Below are positions 1 through 8,062 of a stretch of DNA of 32,193 nucleotides, one piece after another. Numbering within the stretch: position 1 is the stretch's first letter; every line of letters begins with the position of its first letter. The translations under genes were made by a program, and so were the position numbers. Origin of the DNA: Sporosarcina sp. NCCP-2222 (GTDB lineage: Bacteria; Bacillota; Bacilli; Bacillales_A; Planococcaceae); assembly GCF_023168145.1 (NCBI RefSeq), contig NZ_BQYK01000007.1:58312-90504 (forward strand), read 5' to 3'. The notes beneath the pieces are model-generated. The model worked only from the letters and a program-made list of their open reading frames with translations. It was not told the DNA's origin and did not search any database.

Positions 1-1123
1 CTGCTGTTACATCATCTTCGTCAATCAAAAGGATCGGGTTCGCATCTCCGCGAGCCTTCTCGCTCAGCATCAAGACACGTGACTCTTGAACTGCATCAGA
101 TCTCGTCGCGCCCTTCGCGATACGGCCAATTCCATTAAAGATAGACGAAGCTTCTTCTTTCATCACACCATGCTTTAGGATGAAGCCTTGTGTATCCATT
201 CCCCAATGCACGATTTCCGAAGTGAAGTTCTGCTTTTGATTGCCACGGCCGACGACCACTGTTTTCAGGTCGCTGGAAGAGCCGTTTCCTACAAGATGTG
301 TTATGTTTTCCGAAACCGTGTCGCTGTCGTTCATTAGACCAAGTGCCCATTCGATGCGGCTTCCTGGACCAGCTACACCCCGGCGATTGACATAGGTTGT
401 GAAACCTTTAGCCAATACATCCACTGCACCGTATTCCACTTTGGCATTGTCGCCAGTGAATACTTCTGCAACGATATTTGCCAATCCTTGCGCTTCCGCA
501 ACTGTGGATTGGTAGTTCTCAACATACGTGACGGAACTGTTCGCATCTGCGACGATCAATGTATGGTTAAACAGGGATGCTTGCGCATCGTCATGTAAAT
601 AAACAACTTGGATCGGTTCTTCAACGACTACGTTCTTTGGAACATAGACAAACACGCCGCCATTCAGCAAAGCTGCATGAAGCGCAGTCAAACGGTGTTC
701 ATCCACTTTCACGCCGTCCGTCATCAAGTATTTTTGAATAAGTTCAGAATGCTCACGGCTTGCAGTGAAAATGTCCGTCAAAATGACGCCTTGTGCTTTC
801 AGCTCTTCAGAAAGCGAGAGGTATGCAGGCGTATTGTTGCGTTGCACATAGATGTTCTTTTGTTCTTCAACGTTCACAAGCCCTTTTACTTCTTCAGGCA
901 GTTCTTCTAAAGATGCATACGTGCCGGATTCCACCGCGTGGACCGGAAAACTTGTGAAATTCCATTTATCAATCTTTGTTTTATCTGGTGTTGGCATTGG
1001 AAGCTGTTCCACTTTCGCCAGTGCATGCGCACGGAATTCAGCCATCCAGTCGGCTTCATTCATTTTTGCGGAAAAAGAGCGGACGTCCTGTTCGGTCAAT
1101 GCCATTGTTGTTTCAACCGTCAT
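1..1123 (-). CDS. sufD: Fe-S cluster assembly scaffold protein SufD (3' end cut by window)
   Basis: This frame is open from an ATG at 1123 to the window edge, giving about 374 codons with no stop; SufD proteins are usually around 435 residues, so the C-terminus lies outside. The start follows an AGGGGA ribosome-binding site. The N-terminal half is the variable helical part. The visible C-terminal part (for example NRRGVAGPGSRIEWALGLM and VVVGRGNQKQNFTSEIVHWG) is typical of the SufB/SufD beta-helix core. SufD pairs with SufB and the ATPase SufC in the SufBCD scaffold that builds Fe-S clusters in the cytosol. It starts 18 bases after the sufC stop, so the two are co-transcribed; sufS, sufU and sufB would be expected beyond the window edge. 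Confidence 0.95.
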   Translation of the reverse strand, partial: MTVETTMALTEQDVRSFSAKMNEADWMAEFRAHALAKVEQLPMPTPDKTKIDKWNFTSFPVHAVESGTYASLEELPEEVKGLVNVEEQKNIYVQRNNTPAYLSLSEELKAQGVILTDIFTASREHSELIQKYLMTDGVKVDEHRLTALHAALLNGGVFVYVPKNVVVEEPIQVVYLHDDAQASLFNHTLIVADANSSVTYVENYQSTVAEAQGLANIVAEVFTGDNAKVEYGAVDVLAKGFTTYVNRRGVAGPGSRIEWALGLMNDSDTVSENITHLVGNGSSSDLKTVVVGRGNQKQNFTSEIVHWGMDTQGFILKHGVMKEEASSIFNGIGRIAKGATRSDAVQESRVLMLSEKARGDANPILLIDEDDVTA

Positions 1124-1141
1124 TTTGAATCGTCCCCTTTC

Positions 1142-1921
1142 TTAAGCTTCTTGTCCAACAGTCTCGTCTTCAATTCCAAGTTCTTCTTTAATCCAGTCAT
1201 AGCCGTTTTCTTCAAGCTTCTTCGCAAGCTCTGCTCCACCTGATTTAACGACTTTCCCTTGCATCATGACATGGACGAAGTCTGGAGTGATGTAATTTAG
1301 AAGGCGTTGGTAGTGCGTGATGATCATGCAGCCAAATCCTTCTCCGCGCATTTCATTGATCCCTTTCGACACGATCTTCAAAGCATCGATATCTAGACCG
1401 GAGTCGATTTCGTCAAGGATTGCAAATTTCGGCTGAAGCATCATCAATTGAAGGATTTCATTACGCTTCTTCTCTCCGCCAGAGAATCCTTCATTTAAAT
1501 AACGAGTTGCCATATCTTGATCCATTTCAAGGAGATCCATTTTGTTGTCTAGTTCACGGATGAATTTCATCAATGAAATCTCATCGCCTTCTTCACGGCG
1601 CGCATTCACTGCAGAGCGCAAGAAGTCAGCATTTGTTACACCGGAAATTTCACTTGGATATTGCATTGCCAGGAAAAGACCTGCTTTGGCCCGCTCGTCC
1701 ACTTCCATTTCAAGGACATCTTCTCCGTCCAGTGTTACTGTTCCCGATGTTACTTCATATTTAGGGTGGCCCATAATCGCTGATGACAGCGTAGATTTAC
1801 CTGTACCATTCGGACCCATAATCGCATGGATCTCGCCTGTATTAATTGTCAAATTGACACCTTTCAATATTTCCTTGCCTTCAATTTCGACATGAAGGTC
1901 TTTAATTTCCAAAGTTGCCAT
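1142..1921 (-). CDS. sufC: Fe-S cluster assembly ATPase SufC
   Basis: A 259-residue ABC-type ATPase of normal SufC length. Walker A is GPNGTGKST at 36-44, the signature FSGGE is at 146-150, Walker B FAILDE is at 166-171 and the switch His is near 203. The stretch after the signature (KKRNEILQ) is characteristic of SufC rather than of transporter ATPases. SufC powers conformational change in the SufBCD scaffold. A GGAGG site precedes the ATG. It is the first gene of the suf operon in this window, directly ahead of sufD. Confidence 0.97.
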   Translation of the reverse strand: MATLEIKDLHVEIEGKEILKGVNLTINTGEIHAIMGPNGTGKSTLSSAIMGHPKYEVTSGTVTLDGEDVLEMEVDERAKAGLFLAMQYPSEISGVTNADFLRSAVNARREEGDEISLMKFIRELDNKMDLLEMDQDMATRYLNEGFSGGEKKRNEILQLMMLQPKFAILDEIDSGLDIDALKIVSKGINEMRGEGFGCMIITHYQRLLNYITPDFVHVMMQGKVVKSGGAELAKKLEENGYDWIKEELGIEDETVGQEA

Positions 1922-1983
1922 TCCACTACCTCCAGTATGATCAAGATGAACGGTTTATCCATTCTCATTTTAGTATCATTCTA

Positions 1984-2012
1984 ATCTTATCGCATTCCCA
2001 GCTACGTTGCAA
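1984..2012 (-). promoter_or_regulatory. Possible sigma-A promoter for sufCD
   Basis: On the minus strand TTGCAA (2012-2007) and TAAGAT (1989-1984) are 17 bases apart, upstream of sufC. Each hexamer matches the consensus at 4 of 6 positions, so support is moderate. A second candidate -10, TATAAT at 2031-2026, has a perfect hexamer but no good -35. Confidence 0.35.
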
Positions 2013-2017
2013 ATCAT

Positions 2018-2032
2018 TGAGAATCATTATAA
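2018..2032. promoter_or_regulatory. Fur-box-like operator upstream of suf
   Basis: TGAGAATCATTATAA matches the Bacillus 7-1-7 Fur/PerR-type consensus TGATAATNATTATCA at 12 of 14 defined positions. It lies just upstream of the candidate -35 and overlaps the alternative -10. Iron control of suf genes is known in other bacteria; here it is an inference from one site. Confidence 0.35.
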
Positions 2033-2127
2033 AGTAATTGCCGATTGCCCTCTTTCTCCGCAGAAAATTATTGACTTTCCTCTTAAATGATATTTTCAAT
2101 TATCCCTTGTTGATTGAGAATACGAGA

Positions 2128-2165
2128 TTAAAAAAATCATCCCGGAAGACAAAACCGGGATGATT
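2128..2165 (-). terminator. Intrinsic terminator of the symporter gene
   Basis: An 11-bp stem (2135-2145 with 2155-2165) is followed on the minus strand by a run of T residues, 10 bases beyond the symporter stop codon. Confidence 0.85.
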
Positions 2166-2174
2166 TTCAGTTGT

Positions 2175-3356
2175 TTACGCTTTTCCCTTCGGAGTGAAAC
2201 GATCGACAATCATTGCGAGCGCTCCGTCCCCTGTGACGTTCGTAGCTGTTCCAAAGCTATCTTGCGCCATATATAAAGCGATCATGAGCGCGATCATCGA
2301 TTCGTCAAAATGTAGCATTGATCCAAGTAAACCGACAGCAGCCATGACTGCTCCTCCAGGCACACCTGGTGCTGCAATCATTGTGACACCAAGCATGAGA
2401 ATGAAAGGAAAGTAACTGCTGAATTCAATGGGCATGCCGTTCATTAGAAGAACGCCAATGGAACATGACACGAGTGTGATTGTACTTCCTGACAGATGAA
2501 TGGTCGCAAATAGCGGTATAGTAAAATCAGTCACCTTATCAGAAGCCCCCGTCTTTTTCGCCTGACGCAACGTAACGGGTATTGTAGCCGCTGATGACTG
2601 TGTACCGATTGCCGTCATATAGGCTGGTGCCATCGTTTTCATAAGCAATAGCGGATTTTTCCCGTTCAATGTTCCCGCCACTGTATACTGCAGAGTTAGC
2701 ATGATCAAGTGAAGCGCGATGATCATGACAAAAACCATTGCGAAGACGGAGAGAACTTTCGCTACCTCGCCCGTGTATGTCATATTAAGGAATATTCCAA
2801 AGATATGGATCGGCAGCAACGGAATGATGATATACGAGATGACTTTCTCGATTAACAAGTTGAATTCATCAAAGAATGCGAGCATCGATTTGCTGTTGAT
2901 GGATGCCATTCCGATACCGAGAATGAAAGCAAGCAATAAAGCAGTCATGACGCCCATCAGCGGAGTCAATTCCAATTCAAAAAAAGGCTCCAGCACAGGA
3001 TGCGTTCCTTCAATCTGCTTTTGACCTGTCTTAATAAAGTTTGGCAAAATAGTCGTTGCGGCAAAGAATGCGAGCACACCAGCGACTATCGTCGAAATAT
3101 AGGCAAAGGCCGTTGCCAATCCAAGCAATTTTCCGGAGCCCTTTCCGAGCTTTGCAATTCCCGGGGCAATGAAAGCCACAATGATTAAAGGTACGACGAA
3201 GTTCAAGAAGCCGCCGAAAATCATATTGAACGTGGCAAACGTTCTGCCGAAGCCTTTTGCAAACCCTTCATGAAGCAAAGGCAGTGACCATCCTAATAAG
3301 ATAGCGAGTCCGATGGCGATAATGATGCGCCAAATAAGTCCTAGTTTAATTCTCAT
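2175..3356 (-). CDS. Dicarboxylate/amino acid:cation symporter (DAACS/SLC1 family)
   Basis: A 393-residue polytopic membrane protein with the SLC1-family core. TMs run throughout; the SSAATIP stretch at 254-260 corresponds to the serine-rich HP1 tip, APGVPGG at 329-335 to HP2, and NVTGDG at 373-378 to the NxxGD substrate/cation site in TM8. These transporters import glutamate, aspartate, serine/threonine or C4-dicarboxylates with Na+ or H+; the substrate cannot be set from sequence alone. Start ATG at 3356 has an AGGGAGGAC site. The gene is monocistronic, with its own terminator, and sits between the suf and met operons, a position I do not recall from B. subtilis. Confidence 0.88.
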   Translation of the reverse strand: MRIKLGLIWRIIIAIGLAILLGWSLPLLHEGFAKGFGRTFATFNMIFGGFLNFVVPLIIVAFIAPGIAKLGKGSGKLLGLATAFAYISTIVAGVLAFFAATTILPNFIKTGQKQIEGTHPVLEPFFELELTPLMGVMTALLLAFILGIGMASINSKSMLAFFDEFNLLIEKVISYIIIPLLPIHIFGIFLNMTYTGEVAKVLSVFAMVFVMIIALHLIMLTLQYTVAGTLNGKNPLLLMKTMAPAYMTAIGTQSSAATIPVTLRQAKKTGASDKVTDFTIPLFATIHLSGSTITLVSCSIGVLLMNGMPIEFSSYFPFILMLGVTMIAAPGVPGGAVMAAVGLLGSMLHFDESMIALMIALYMAQDSFGTATNVTGDGALAMIVDRFTPKGKA

Positions 3357-3458
3357 CCCATGTCCTCCCTAGATGTACAACTGTATTTCCAACCATTTAA
3401 CTCTACCATACTATTGGAAGCAGTGGAACAGCACAGGGAGTTTTCATAATTATTTATC

Positions 3459-3490
3459 AAAAAGACCCCTTTCCATAACGGAAAGAGGTC
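3459..3490 (-). terminator. Intrinsic terminator of metNPQ
   Basis: An 11-bp stem (3464-3474 with 3480-3490, one G-T pair) with a 5-base loop is followed on the minus strand by five T residues. It ends the methionine transporter operon. Confidence 0.88.
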
Positions 3491-3502
3491 CATTTCATAT
3501 GA

Positions 3503-4348
3503 TTACTTAACAGGCACTACAGAGCCTTTCCATTCTTCAAGGATGAAGTCTTGGATTTCTTTTGATTTTAAAACTTCGACAAGAGCTTTGATTGCTTCGT
3601 TATTCTCATTGCCTTTATTAACAGTAATGATGTTCACATATGGGGAGTCTTGGCTCTCAAGAGCAATCGCATCCTCAAGCGGATTTAAACCTGCATCAAT
3701 TGCATAGTTGGAGTTGATCAATAACGCATCGCCTTCGTCATTATTATAAAGCTGTGGCATAAGAGCCGGCTCATAGTTTGCATCAAACTTCAGGTTTTTC
3801 GGATTGTCGACGATGTCGCTCAATTCCGCTTTTACTTTATCCACGCCTTCAGCGAGTGTAATAAGTCCTTTTTCTTCAAGCATCGCGAGTACACGGCCAT
3901 GGTCTGCAACCGAGTTGCTGATCAAGATTGTCGCACCTTCCGGAAGCTCATCCAGTGACTTATATTTCTTTGAATAAACACCGATTGGTTCAATGTGGAT
4001 TGATCCAGCATTGACGAAGTCATATCCGAAGTCAGCAATTTGACCTTCCATGTACGGAATGTGCTGGAAGTAGTTCGCATCCAAGTCGCCTGCATCCAAA
4101 TCTTTATTCGGAAGAACATAATCTTGATACGTTTCAATTTCTAATTCATATCCCTTTTCTTCAAGCAATGGCTTTGCTTTTTTCAGGATGACCGCGTGAG
4201 GCGTATTCGAAGCCCCAACTACAATTTTCGTTTTTTCTTGTGACTCTTCTCCAGAAGACGCGTTATTGTTGTCTTTATCTTTTGTGCCGCAAGCCGCTAA
4301 TGCCAAGACAAGCGATGCGAGCAATAATGCCGAAATGATCTTTTTCAT
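3503..4348 (-). CDS. metQ: Methionine ABC transporter substrate-binding lipoprotein
   Basis: A 281-residue lipoprotein: a short lysine-led hydrophobic signal ends in lipobox LAAC with the lipidated Cys at residue 20, followed by a polar linker. The mature part belongs to the NlpA/MetQ family (VVGASNTPHAVIL, then LDANYFQHIPYM). It captures D/L-methionine outside the membrane and delivers it to MetP/MetN. An AAGGAGAG site precedes the ATG. It is the third gene of the S-box-controlled operon, 58 bases after metP, and ends at a strong terminator. Confidence 0.95.
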   Translation of the reverse strand: MKKIISALLLASLVLALAACGTKDKDNNNASSGEESQEKTKIVVGASNTPHAVILKKAKPLLEEKGYELEIETYQDYVLPNKDLDAGDLDANYFQHIPYMEGQIADFGYDFVNAGSIHIEPIGVYSKKYKSLDELPEGATILISNSVADHGRVLAMLEEKGLITLAEGVDKVKAELSDIVDNPKNLKFDANYEPALMPQLYNNDEGDALLINSNYAIDAGLNPLEDAIALESQDSPYVNIITVNKGNENNEAIKALVEVLKSKEIQDFILEEWKGSVVPVK

Positions 4349-4406
4349 GTAGTTTCTCTCCTTTTAGTTTCTTTATATCAACAAGCCGAAGCTTGCAGTT
4401 CCTTAC

Positions 4407-5075
4407 TTAGCGTTTGTCGATTTTTTTCACTGCCAAATCACCGATAAATTGAATGATAAAGACGATGATCAAAATGAGAATCGTTGCTGCCAGCGTCACA
4501 TCTCCCCGGTTTCGTTGGAAACCATCGAGATACGCCAAATTCCCGAGACCGCCAGCTCCGATTACTCCGGCCATTGCTGTATAGCCGACCAAAGCGATGG
4601 CTGTTACAGTAATTCCCGAAATAAGTGCCGGCAATGATTCTGGAATAAGTACTTTAAAAATAATTGTGCTCGTTTTGGCTCCCATCGAGCGAGCTGCTTC
4701 AATGACGCCTTTATTGATTTCCTGCAATCCGATTAACACCATCCGCGCGTAAAACGGAGCGGAGCCGATAACAAGCGCCGGCAATGCTGCCTGCGGTCCT
4801 CGCATGGATTCCATAATTAACTTGGTGAATGGTATTAATAAAATGATCAAAATCAAGAACGGAATGGACCGGAACACATTGACGAATGTACCCGTGATAA
4901 AGTTGAAGGTCCGATTTGCCCATAGCTGCCCGGGACTCGTCAAAAACAATACAATCCCAAGGATCAGACCAAATATGAATGTATAGAATGTCGAAGCGGC
5001 CGTCATGTAGATCGTCTCTTTCGTCGCTTCCCACATTAGTTCCCAATCAACATTCGGAAAGAATTTTTCAATCAT
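4407..5075 (-). CDS. metP: Methionine ABC transporter permease
   Basis: A 222-residue inner-membrane permease of the MetI/MetP family with about five membrane spans. The EAA coupling loop is visible as [20 protein letters not shown], which contacts the MetN ATPase. The start ATG at 5075 lies inside the metN 3' end (8-base overlap), with the GGAGGTG binding site within metN, indicating translational coupling. Called metP in B. subtilis and metI in E. coli. Confidence 0.95.
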   Translation of the reverse strand: MIEKFFPNVDWELMWEATKETIYMTAASTFYTFIFGLILGIVLFLTSPGQLWANRTFNFITGTFVNVFRSIPFLILIILLIPFTKLIMESMRGPQAALPALVIGSAPFYARMVLIGLQEINKGVIEAARSMGAKTSTIIFKVLIPESLPALISGITVTAIALVGYTAMAGVIGAGGLGNLAYLDGFQRNRGDVTLAATILILIIVFIIQFIGDLAVKKIDKR

Positions 5076-6090
5076 GGACGATCACCTCCGCCTGAACGCC
5101 TTCGTTGTGCAAGTATTGAATCGCCTCTTGGACGGTCGTTTCATTGCCAAGAATTTGCAGAATCAATGTTCCATATGCCCCGCCTTGCGTATGGGTAATA
5201 TTCCCTTGCACGATGTTCACATCCACTTGGAAGGAACGAATCAGACTGGAAAGAACCGGCTGTTCTGTCCGCTCACCGATGAACACCAGCTTGACGAGTG
5301 TTCCGTCCGGCACTTCCTGGCGAACGTGAGCCAGAGCTTGCTCCGTACCAGCCGGCTCGGTCACTTGGGAAACAAACCGTTTGGTGATCGCAGCTTTCGG
5401 TTGCTGGAACACATCCAGCACATTGCCAATCTCGACAACACGGCCCGCTTCCATGACGGCAACCTGATGGCAAATTTTCCGGATGACATGCATTTCATGG
5501 GTGATCATCACGATTGTCAATCCAAGACGCTGATTGATGTCGGTCAATAAATCTAAAATCTGATCAGTCGTTTCCGGATCCAATGCGGACGTCGCTTCAT
5601 CACAAAGCAACACTTCCGGTTCATTCGCAAGTGCCCGTGCAATGCCGACGCGCTGCTTCTGCCCGCCGGAAAGCTCCGATGGATAGGCGTTTTCCCTTCC
5701 GCGAAGACCAACTAGGTCTATGAGTTCTTCCACTTTGCGTTCCCGTTCCGCTTTTGGCACACCGGCAATTTCCAATGGGAATGCGATATTACCTTTCACT
5801 GTCCGGGACCAAAGTAAGTTGAAGTGCTGAAAGATCATGCTTACTTTCTGGCGGACTGTACGCAGCTCCTTCGCAGAAACGGAGGAAATTTCACGGCCTG
5901 CTATGGTAATAGTCCCGGACGTCGGTTTTTCCAAACCATTCAACAAACGGATGAGCGTACTCTTACCTGCTCCACTATATCCAATGATGCCAAATATGGC
6001 GCCGTCCCCAATAGAAAGCGTGACACCATCGACGGCCAGTAAACCGTCTTTTTGGCCATATCGCTTATTGACATCTTTTAATTCAATCAT
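5068..6090 (-). CDS. metN: Methionine ABC transporter ATP-binding protein
   Basis: ABC ATPase with Walker [10 protein letters not shown], signature LSGGQKQR, Walker [13 protein letters not shown] and switch His (MITHEMH), followed by a C-terminal NIL/ACT-like domain (about residues 265-340) that binds methionine and gives transinhibition. A longer reading from GTG at 6099 is possible, but that GTG is part of the AGAGGTG ribosome-binding site. The ATG at 6090, 6 bases after it, is therefore preferred (340 residues). It is the first gene of metN-metP-metQ and lies about 70 bases downstream of the riboswitch terminator. Confidence 0.96.
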   Translation of the reverse strand: MIELKDVNKRYGQKDGLLAVDGVTLSIGDGAIFGIIGYSGAGKSTLIRLLNGLEKPTSGTITIAGREISSVSAKELRTVRQKVSMIFQHFNLLWSRTVKGNIAFPLEIAGVPKAERERKVEELIDLVGLRGRENAYPSELSGGQKQRVGIARALANEPEVLLCDEATSALDPETTDQILDLLTDINQRLGLTIVMITHEMHVIRKICHQVAVMEAGRVVEIGNVLDVFQQPKAAITKRFVSQVTEPAGTEQALAHVRQEVPDGTLVKLVFIGERTEQPVLSSLIRSFQVDVNIVQGNITHTQGGAYGTLILQILGNETTVQEAIQYLHNEGVQAEVIVHD

Positions 6091-6156
6091 TTTGTTCACC
6101 TCTGCTATTCTCGCTGATCATGTCGCTGCCGTTTAGTATCCGCATGTCAGGCCAAT

Positions 6157-6189
6157 AATAAAAGCCTTCCTGCAGACAAGCAGAAAGGC
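6157..6189 (-). terminator. Riboswitch-controlled terminator upstream of metN
   Basis: Stem 6164-6173 with 6180-6189 (one mismatch) and a minus-strand T-rich tract beyond. It is the expression platform of the SAM-I aptamer: with SAM bound, transcription should stop here before metN. Confidence 0.85.
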
Positions 6190-6217
6190 ATCACGTATTA
6201 TGTAATAAACGTTCGTC

Positions 6218-6330
6218 CGATCTCTCATCTCTCAAAGCAATTCGCTTTGCGTGACTTGGCACCATTTCACAAATGTGACGGTTGCCGGGCTTCATAGGGC
6301 ACTTCCCTCCACCTCTCTTTATAAGAGCGA
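6218..6330 (-). ncRNA. SAM-I (S-box) riboswitch aptamer
   Basis: On the minus strand the conserved S-box elements appear in order: P1 5' strand CTCTTAT, then AGAGGTGGAGGGA, GCCC..GAAGCCCGGCAACC, GGTGCCAA, and a closing ATGAGAG strand that pairs with the P1 5' strand. Binding of S-adenosylmethionine to this aptamer favours the terminator at 6157-6189. It therefore couples metNPQ transcription to low SAM/methionine. Confidence 0.95.
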
Positions 6331-6352
6331 CATATTCAATTGATTGTTAACA

Positions 6353-6381
6353 GTTATACCATGCGTTGTTTTTACTGTCAA
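6353..6381 (-). promoter_or_regulatory. Sigma-A promoter of the metNPQ operon
   Basis: Minus-strand TTGACA (6381-6376), 17-base spacer, TATAAC (6358-6353). The -35 is perfect and the -10 matches 5 of 6. It overlaps the last codons of the upstream thioredoxin gene and starts transcription about 15-20 bases before the S-box. Confidence 0.82.
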
Positions 6382-6677
6382 CTTAATTTTTCAAGCAGAT
6401 ACGGCACGGATTGAAACGCATATATCTTATGCGCCAGCTCCCCATCCCTTTGAATAAGCAAGCACGGCACACTTTCGATCTCGAAATCAATCGCAATGGA
6501 TTCGACGTAATTCAAATCCGCCTTGCCAAGAGGCAAATCAGGTTTCAGCTCTGCAATGACCTCCATCATTTTGGAAGCAACCGCGCATGTTCCGCATAGC
6601 GGTGTATATAAATAAAATGCAGCATCCGGAAAATGGCTCCGTTTTTCTTCCCATTGCTCACGTGTCCAGTTATCCAT
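6378..6677 (-). CDS. Thioredoxin-family protein (YusE-like)
   Basis: A 99-residue single-domain thioredoxin-fold protein. The redox motif is CGTC at 28-31 (not the CGPC of TrxA) and the cis-proline is in SVPC at about 71. No signal peptide, so cytosolic. The ATG follows an AAGGAGGA site. It lies 41 bases after the Toprim gene, in the same order as yusF-yusE in B. subtilis. Its exact thiol substrate is not known. Confidence 0.88.
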   Translation of the reverse strand: MDNWTREQWEEKRSHFPDAAFYLYTPLCGTCAVASKMMEVIAELKPDLPLGKADLNYVESIAIDFEIESVPCLLIQRDGELAHKIYAFQSVPYLLEKLS

Positions 6678-6718
6678 AGATGTCCTCCTTGTGATTCAAG
6701 TATAGCGAGGCGCCTTAT

Positions 6719-7063
6719 TCAGAACAACAAGTCAGGGTGCACCTTGAAATTCGCTGCCAGAAGAATAAGGGCAAGTGCTCGATAGGGGGTTGTCTCGACT
6801 TGCCGATACACCCGCTCTGTATACAGATGAATGGCTTCAGGGTATTCCCGTTTGAAAAGGGCGCGTATCGCATCTCCGGATGCATCCGCATCAACGAATA
6901 CATAGATATCCTGGTGCTCATGGGGGGCGAGGAGCTCCTCCAATTTGTACGGACTGACGGTTCCATTCGTGCATACGATTTCGACAGGCTCCGCCAATAC
7001 AGCGAGCAGACGCTTTTTGTCAGAATGGCCTTCCACAAAGATCACTTTGTCTTCACTCATCAT
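6719..7063 (-). CDS. Toprim-domain protein (YusF-like)
   Basis: A 114-residue protein that is almost only a Toprim fold: VEGHSD with the catalytic Glu at 11, and FVDADASGD with the metal-binding DxD at 58/60. Small stand-alone Toprim proteins resemble ribonuclease M5 and OLD-type nuclease cores, so nucleic acid cleavage or binding is plausible but unproven. Two ATGs are adjacent; the second (7060) is better spaced from AGGGGTG, so the protein may be one residue shorter. It sits between gcvH and the thioredoxin. Confidence 0.85.
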   Translation of the reverse strand: MMSEDKVIFVEGHSDKKRLLAVLAEPVEIVCTNGTVSPYKLEELLAPHEHQDIYVFVDADASGDAIRALFKREYPEAIHLYTERVYRQVETTPYRALALILLAANFKVHPDLLF

Positions 7064-7088
7064 CTAGCACCCCTATCCGGAACATGAA

Positions 7089-7112
7089 AGGCGCCGGATT
7101 TCTCCGGCGCCT
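7089..7112 (-). terminator. GC-rich hairpin after gcvH (probable terminator)
   Basis: A perfect 10-bp stem (7089-7098 with 7103-7112) with a GAAA tetraloop on the minus strand. Only three T residues follow, so termination may be partial and allow readthrough into the Toprim gene. Confidence 0.55.
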
Positions 7113-7161
7113 CAGCCTGTTGCTTTTTTGAGAACGCTCGTTACATTCAGCGTACCCTTAA

Positions 7162-7545
7162 TTACTCGCCAACAGTCATTTTGTCATAGTCTTCTGCAGA
7201 CATAAGTGCGTCTAGTTCTGATTCGTTGGAAGCTTCAACAACGATCATCCAAGCGCCTTCATATGGTGATTCGTTTACTAGTTCCGGGCTGTCTTCCAGC
7301 TCTTCGTTTACTTCGACAACTTTACCGCTGATTGGTGCGTAAAGCTCGGAAACTGTCTTAACAGACTCAACGCTGCCAAAAGGCTCGTCCGCTGTTACGT
7401 CGTCACCGACTTGTGGAAGTTCGACGAATACGATATCGCCAAGTTCGGATTGCGCGAAGTGCGTAATGCCGATGCGGTATTTGCCGTTTTCATCTTTTAC
7501 CCATTCATGTTCTTCTGAATAACGCAAGTTTGTAGGTGTGCTCAT
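7162..7545 (-). CDS. gcvH: Glycine cleavage system H protein
   Basis: A 127-residue lipoyl carrier. The lipoylated lysine is K63 in [12 protein letters not shown] protein shuttles the aminomethyl group between GcvP and GcvT and, in Bacillales, also acts as the entry point for lipoyl relay by LipM/LipL. A TTG at 7560 would add five residues, but it is inside the GGAGGG ribosome-binding site, so the ATG at 7545 is chosen. It is separated from other gcv genes, as in B. subtilis. Confidence 0.96.
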   Translation of the reverse strand: MSTPTNLRYSEEHEWVKDENGKYRIGITHFAQSELGDIVFVELPQVGDDVTADEPFGSVESVKTVSELYAPISGKVVEVNEELEDSPELVNESPYEGAWMIVVEASNESELDALMSAEDYDKMTVGE

Positions 7546-7621
7546 CCCATAACCCTCCAATAAGTATACAAATATTCATTCCATTCAATTTTGACATATT
7601 CCTAGCATAAAGACAAGAAAG

Positions 7622-7984
7622 TTATTCCATGCCCCACATGTCCTCATACTGCTTTTCATCAAAGCCTACCGTTACCCTTTTTCCATCTGTCGCAATTGGC
7701 CGTTTGATGAGCATGCCATCGGATGCAAGCAACGCCACTTTCTCATCATCCGACATCTCAGGCAGCTTGTCCTTTAATTGCAATTCCCGATATTTCAACC
7801 CGCTCACATTAAAGAACTTCTTTATCTCGAGACCCGACTGTTCAATGAACGTCTGAAGGGTATCTTCTTTCGGCGGCTGTTCTGCGATATTCACGTAGTC
7901 CACCTGCAGTCCCTTCGACTCCATCCATTTCTCCGCCTTCTTGCATGTACCGCATTTAGGATAACCATAAACTGTAATTGCCAT
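7622..7984 (-). CDS. ArsC/Spx-family protein (YusI-like)
   Basis: A 120-residue thioredoxin-fold protein with CGTC at 11-14 (YGYPKCGTCKKAEKWM) and the family's RPI motif late in the chain (KRPIATDGKRVTVGF). This places it in the ArsC/Spx/MgsR family. The CxxC resembles Spx-type regulators, but the RPI segment is reductase-like. Role therefore open: thiol/disulfide or glutaredoxin-type reductase, or regulator. A GTG at 7993 belongs to the GGGGTG binding site; ATG 7984 is preferred. Same place as yusI, between gcvH and fadE. Confidence 0.87.
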   Translation of the reverse strand: MAITVYGYPKCGTCKKAEKWMESKGLQVDYVNIAEQPPKEDTLQTFIEQSGLEIKKFFNVSGLKYRELQLKDKLPEMSDDEKVALLASDGMLIKRPIATDGKRVTVGFDEKQYEDMWGME

Positions 7985-8019
7985 CGTATGCACCCCGCTT
8001 TTTCCATTCAGTATAACAG

Positions 8020-8055
8020 AAAAACCATCCGGACAAAAAGTGGTTGCCCGGATGG
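8020..8055 (-). terminator. Intrinsic terminator of the fad operon
   Basis: Stem 8025-8032 with 8048-8055 (8 perfect pairs) followed on the minus strand by five T residues, 8 bases beyond the fadE stop. Confidence 0.87.
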
Positions 8056-8062
8056 AACGACA

